Origin: Acidaminococcaceae bacterium
GTDB taxonomy: Bacteria; Bacillota; Negativicutes; Acidaminococcales; Acidaminococcaceae
Length of the DNA: 9,646 nucleotides
Direction of reading: 5' to 3'
Assembly (NCBI GenBank): GCA_017443165.1
Contig: JAFSOW010000137.1
Coordinates: forward strand, 1 to 9,646
Shown here: positions 7,303-9,646 of the stretch, in pieces
Numbering within the stretch: position 1 is the first letter of the stretch
Layout: every line of letters begins with the position of its first letter
Position numbers and translations under genes: made by a program
Notes under the pieces: model-generated
Told to the model about the DNA's origin: nothing
Database searches by the model: none
What the model saw: only the letters and a program-made list of their open reading frames with translations

Positions 7303-8571
7303 TCAGTCTTTTACGCTGATGCGCTGGATATCCGCTCCCAGGCCCTTCAGCTTACCGACGATATCCTCATAACCGCGGTCGATATGGTGCAGATTGCCGA
7401 TAGTCGTCGTGCCCTCCGCTACCAGCCCGGCCAGAATCATGGCGGCGCCGGCCCGCAGGTCAGAGGCATTCACTTCACAGCCTGTCAGCTTGGCAGGACC
7501 TTCTATGATTGCGCCCCGGGCGCCGGTGGTAGCAATATTCGCGCCCATGCGGTTCAATTCCACCACATGCATGAACCGGTTCTCGAACACCGTTTCCATC
7601 ACCGTGCTGCGGCCCTGGGAAATCGTCATCATAGCCATAATCTGCGCCTGCATGTCCGTGGGGAAACCGGGATAGGGCAGGGTTTTCACATTCACGCCCT
7701 TCAGTTCTCCCGGGCAGGCCACATGGATCCGGTCAATATCCTCTTCAATCAGTACGCCGGCCTCACGTAATTTGGCCAGCAATGGTTTCTGATGTTCCGC
7801 CAGCACATTCTCTATAATGACATCGCCGTGGGTCATGGCTGCCGCGATCATGTAGGTACCCGCCTCAATACGGTCGGGAATCGCGATATGCTCCGCCCCG
7901 TGCATGTGTTTTACGCCTTCGATACGGATCACATCCGTTCCTGCGCCCCGGATACGGGCCCCCATCTGATTCAGATAGTTAGCCAGATCGACGATTTCCG
8001 GCTCTTCCGCCGGATTTTCCAGCGTAGTGGTCCCTTCCGCCAGACAGGCTGCCATCATGATATTTTCCGTAGCGCCCACGCTGGGGAAGTCCAGATAAAT
8101 ATCCGCGCCCTTAAGTCCGTTGGGTGCATAAGCTTCCACAAAACCGTGGTCCTGGGAAATCTTCGCGCCTAATGCTTCAAAGCCCTTTAAATGCAGGTCG
8201 ATGGGCCGGCTGCCGATCGCACAGCCACCCGGCTGGGAAATACGGGCATGCCCCATACGGGCCAGCAGCGGTCCCAGCACCACAAACGAAGCCCGCATGG
8301 TACGGACCAGCTCATACGGGGCCTCATAAGCTAATATCCTGGATGTGTCCAGGGTAAGCTCATGTTCCCTGCTGTCATCGATTTTAACGCCTAAATATCT
8401 CAATACGCCGCAAATGGTGCGAACGTCTTCCAGCTTGGGTATCTCGTCCAGATGACTGGGCGTCTCTCCCAAAATAGATGCTGCAATAATAGGCAGCACC
8501 GCATTTTTCGCCCCGCTCGTCTTTACTGTGCCAACCAGGCGGTTGCCGCCTCTGACAATCAACTTATCCAC
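7303..8571 (-). CDS. murA: MurA: UDP-N-acetylglucosamine 1-carboxyvinyltransferase
   Basis: This cytosolic enzyme transfers enolpyruvate from phosphoenolpyruvate to UDP-GlcNAc, the first committed step of peptidoglycan synthesis. The 422-residue length is standard (E. coli 419). The active-site pair Lys22-Asn23 lies in [10 protein letters not shown], and the catalytic Cys117 lies in [13 protein letters not shown]. Because the Cys is present and not Asp, the enzyme should be of the fosfomycin-sensitive type, although transport and other factors also decide sensitivity. The start is GTG at 8571, supported by AGGGGG seven bases upstream and by the standard N-terminus [12 protein letters not shown]. 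It is the first gene after a 253-base gap that holds a terminator for the upstream group and a probable promoter. mreB follows 18 bases downstream. Firmicutes often carry two murA copies; only one is in view. Confidence 0.97.
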   Translation of the reverse strand: MDKLIVRGGNRLVGTVKTSGAKNAVLPIIAASILGETPSHLDEIPKLEDVRTICGVLRYLGVKIDDSREHELTLDTSRILAYEAPYELVRTMRASFVVLGPLLARMGHARISQPGGCAIGSRPIDLHLKGFEALGAKISQDHGFVEAYAPNGLKGADIYLDFPSVGATENIMMAACLAEGTTTLENPAEEPEIVDLANYLNQMGARIRGAGTDVIRIEGVKHMHGAEHIAIPDRIEAGTYMIAAAMTHGDVIIENVLAEHQKPLLAKLREAGVLIEEDIDRIHVACPGELKGVNVKTLPYPGFPTDMQAQIMAMMTISQGRSTVMETVFENRFMHVVELNRMGANIATTGARGAIIEGPAKLTGCEVNASDLRAGAAMILAGLVAEGTTTIGNLHHIDRGYEDIVGKLKGLGADIQRISVKD

Positions 8572-8622
8572 AAGCTTACCCCCTACCGTTGATTATTAAG
8601 TGTGTCTGAAACCTTACATAAT

Positions 8623-8673
8623 AAACACTGATTCAACGAATTCGCGAGATAACCGAAAGCATTTTCAGTGTTT
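8623..8673 (-). promoter_or_regulatory. Inverted repeat in the murA leader enclosing a 9-codon ORF
   Basis: AAACACTGA (8665-8673, minus strand) pairs perfectly with TCAGTGTTT (8623-8631). The 33-base loop contains a complete short reading frame, ATG at 8662 to TGA at 8633, reading MLSVISRIR. It would lie in the murA leader if transcription starts just after the TATAAT at 8695-8700. An AAGGA lies upstream of the small ATG, but about 11 bases away, which is long. The inverted repeat is seen directly; a regulatory role is speculative. Confidence 0.35.
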
Positions 8674-8686
8674 TCCTTACAATTAA

Positions 8687-8723
8687 ACTCTATCATTATA
8701 AGCGTCATTTAGCAAGAGGAAAC
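8687..8723 (-). promoter_or_regulatory. Probable promoter region for murA-mreB
   Basis: A perfect -10 hexamer TATAAT (8695-8700) is present on the minus strand, but the -35 at 17 bases, GTTTCC (8718-8723), is poor. An overlapping alternative is TTGCTA (8710-8715), 17 bases from TAGAGT (8687-8692). Either start gives a leader of about 110-120 bases before the murA GTG. The region follows the terminator of the upstream group, so a promoter is expected here, but the exact boxes are uncertain. Confidence 0.5.
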
Positions 8724-8760
8724 GAAAAAATTTTACTTCAGTTCCCCTGTGCCGCGGGCG

Positions 8761-8793
8761 CAAAAAGAAAACGCCACGCCTGTAAGCGCAGCG
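8761..8793 (-). terminator. Intrinsic terminator after the small membrane/coiled-coil gene
   Basis: On the minus strand, CGCTGCGC (8786-8793) pairs with GCGTGGCG (8772-8779) around a six-base loop TTACAG. That gives eight pairs, two of them G-U, followed at once by TTTTCTTTTT (8762-8771). It starts about 30 bases after the stop of the 163-codon gene and separates that group from murA. Confidence 0.8.
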
Positions 8794-8824
8794 CCCGTAA
8801 TGAAATTATATATCCTACTACTTA

Positions 8825-9316
8825 CTACTTGTCCAGGTTGCTGAGATTCTTTGCCACGGTTTCCTGCAGCTTCTTTTCCTTCAGCTTTAAAAGTTCAGCA
8901 TGCTGTCTTTCCTGTTCCGCACGCTCTTCTTCCAGTTCCTTCATGCGCTTCGCCTTGGCCGCCCTGCGTTCCTCGCGAAGCTTTTCCAGTTCTTCCTCGC
9001 TGATCTGGTTCTTTTCGAGCTCGTGCTTGCGCTCCATCTCCATCTCGGCGCGTTCCGCCGCGATGCGCCGCTTCTCTTCCTCGCGCTTATGATCTATCTC
9101 CAGCTGCGCTTTCTGCTCAAAGGAAAGATCCACGGTACGGGCCGCGCGCTGCCGGTAGAACAGGTAAACCACAACCACGGGCCAGAAAATAAAGGTTGCC
9201 GCTACCCAGAAGTTCTTGTTGGGAACTTCATGTTTGATAGCATCCTTATACACATAATACGCTACTACGCAGCGTATCGCGATCTGTGCCAAACGTATTA
9301 ATAACTGCTCGTTCAT
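8825..9316 (-). CDS. Uncharacterised small membrane protein with long charged coiled coil
   Basis: I do not recognise a named family in this 163-residue protein. Two hydrophobic segments (about 5-24 and 36-54) are joined by a short charged loop, VYKDAIKHEVPNK. The rest (about 66-157) is an almost unbroken Glu/Arg/Lys/Ala-rich helix with heptad-like spacing, expected to form a coiled coil. With two membrane passes, the coil and the N-terminus would be on the same side, probably the cytoplasm given the positive residues after segment two. The composition is compatible with a scaffold or envelope-tethering role, but this is only a guess. The start ATG 9316 lies five bases after the stop of the 62-codon gene, so the pair is likely co-translated; an AGGG inside the end of that gene can serve as ribosome site. 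An intrinsic terminator follows. Confidence 0.8.
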   Translation of the reverse strand: MNEQLLIRLAQIAIRCVVAYYVYKDAIKHEVPNKNFWVAATFIFWPVVVVYLFYRQRAARTVDLSFEQKAQLEIDHKREEEKRRIAAERAEMEMERKHELEKNQISEEELEKLREERRAAKAKRMKELEEERAEQERQHAELLKLKEKKLQETVAKNLSNLDK

Positions 9317-9321
9317 GATGC

Positions 9322-9510
9322 TTAAATCCCTGTCCTCCGACGGTCAGCAAGTATGTTGTAGTAGGTTTCTTTTTCTCTGATAAGCTTCTTCAGCTCAGCG
9401 ATCTTATCCGGTTCAAACTCTTTCCTGAGCTGGGCCCTGAGGTCCGCAATCTCACTCTTGAGCTGCCCCATACGGTTGCCGGCTAAACTGCTCAAAGCAT
9501 CTTTTGCCAT
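9322..9510 (-). CDS. Small helical (coiled-coil) protein of unknown function
   Basis: This is a 62-residue soluble protein with no signal peptide or membrane segment. After MAKDALSSLAGNRMG, residues 15-60 form a charged amphipathic helix with regular leucines and isoleucines (LKSEIADLRAQL, IAELKKLIREKE), so a short coiled coil or helical hairpin is likely. The start is convincing: AAGGAG lies four bases before ATG 9510, with a second AGGAGG further upstream. It sits five bases before the membrane coiled-coil gene. A heterotypic coiled-coil partnership with that neighbour is a reasonable hypothesis but is not shown. I do not recognise the family. Confidence 0.75.
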   Translation of the reverse strand: MAKDALSSLAGNRMGQLKSEIADLRAQLRKEFEPDKIAELKKLIREKETYYNILADRRRTGI

Positions 9511-9528
9511 ATTTCTCCTTAGCCTCCT

Positions 9529-9550
9529 AAAAACAGTGCGGCCTGGCCGC
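9529..9550 (-). terminator. Short GC-rich hairpin with T-run upstream of the 62-codon gene
   Basis: GCGGC pairs with GCCGC around a three-base loop (9538-9550, a near-perfect palindrome), and TTTTT (9529-9533) follows after four bases on the minus strand. The stem is only five pairs, so it is a weak or partial terminator for the gene entering at the right edge. Its T-run directly precedes the AGGAGG of the next gene, so it might also affect that gene's translation. Confidence 0.35.
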
Positions 9551-9578
9551 TGAATCTTCTCTTAAAGCCCCTCCCCTT

Positions 9579-9646
9579 TTACTTTTCAGGCGCGTTGGGG
9601 TCGGGAAGCGGCACCAGTTCCGCTGCCTGGCGTTTGCAGTCGTTGA
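9579..9646 (-). CDS. C-terminal end of an unidentified gene (partial)
   Basis: The minus-strand frame entering at 9644 gives 21 residues, NDCKRQAAELVPLPDPNAPEK, and then TAA at 9581-9579. The composition looks like a genuine protein tail, and a 68-base gap with two ribosome-site-like sequences follows before the next gene. A second frame stays open to about 9525 but gives an unlikely Cys/Trp/Arg/Pro-rich sequence. Too little is present to name a product. Confidence 0.45.
   Translation of the reverse strand, partial: NDCKRQAAELVPLPDPNAPEK

Noticed and set aside
8637..8644. Palindrome CGAATTCG in the murA leader as an operator
   Set aside because: An 8-base palindrome is expected by chance at this scale, and no second copy is seen nearby.
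8756..8796. GGGCGC (8756-8761) and GCGCCC (8791-8796) as an antiterminator pairing across the terminator
   Set aside because: The six-base complement overlaps the terminator stem but is short and GC-rich, so chance is likely. No leader or regulated gene follows immediately.

Overview
The window reads as chromosomal DNA from a diderm Firmicute, most likely class Negativicutes (the Veillonella/Megasphaera/Selenomonas/Acidaminococcus side of the Firmicutes). Three things support this: an Mla phospholipid-transport set (mlaE, mlaF, mlaD) whose MlaD carries a C-terminal outer-membrane-type beta-strand region; a murA-mreB pairing that recalls the Firmicute murA...mbl neighbourhood; and Firmicute-style signals, with strong AGGAGG-like ribosome sites and a near-consensus sigma-A promoter. 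The genus cannot be fixed from the sequence. I see no mobile element, CRISPR array, tRNA or rRNA.

Every gene is on the minus strand, so transcription runs from high to low coordinates. At the right edge (9646-8825) lie the last 21 codons of an unidentified gene, a 62-codon coiled-coil gene and a 163-codon gene for a protein with two membrane segments and a long coiled coil. This group ends in a clear intrinsic terminator (8761-8793). A 253-base gap follows, with a probable promoter and a structured leader. Next comes a wall and shape block: murA (first step of peptidoglycan precursor synthesis), mreB (actin-like elongation scaffold) and a secreted protein with an AMIN-like domain and a phosphodiester glycosidase (NAGPA-type) domain.

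A strong promoter (4667-4695) then opens a second block: a secreted S55-type (SpoIVB-like) serine protease, followed by mlaE, mlaF and mlaD. mlaE and mlaF are 10 bases apart and mlaF/mlaD overlap by ATGA. MlaE (permease), MlaF (ATPase) and MlaD (MCE protein) should form an inner-membrane ABC-type lipid transporter. The extended MlaD would reach the outer membrane through its own barrel, which explains how the system could work with no mlaA, mlaB or mlaC in view. MlaD ends in an aromatic residue, and the last two bases of the window (read as TG) fit a TGA stop completed one base outside.

The points most worth a second look are the trans-envelope MlaD; the S55 protease, whose catalytic segments appear in permuted order compared with SpoIVB and whose gene shares a promoter region with mla; the 9-bp inverted repeats before the glycosidase gene and in the murA leader; and the uncharacterised small membrane/coiled-coil gene pair.
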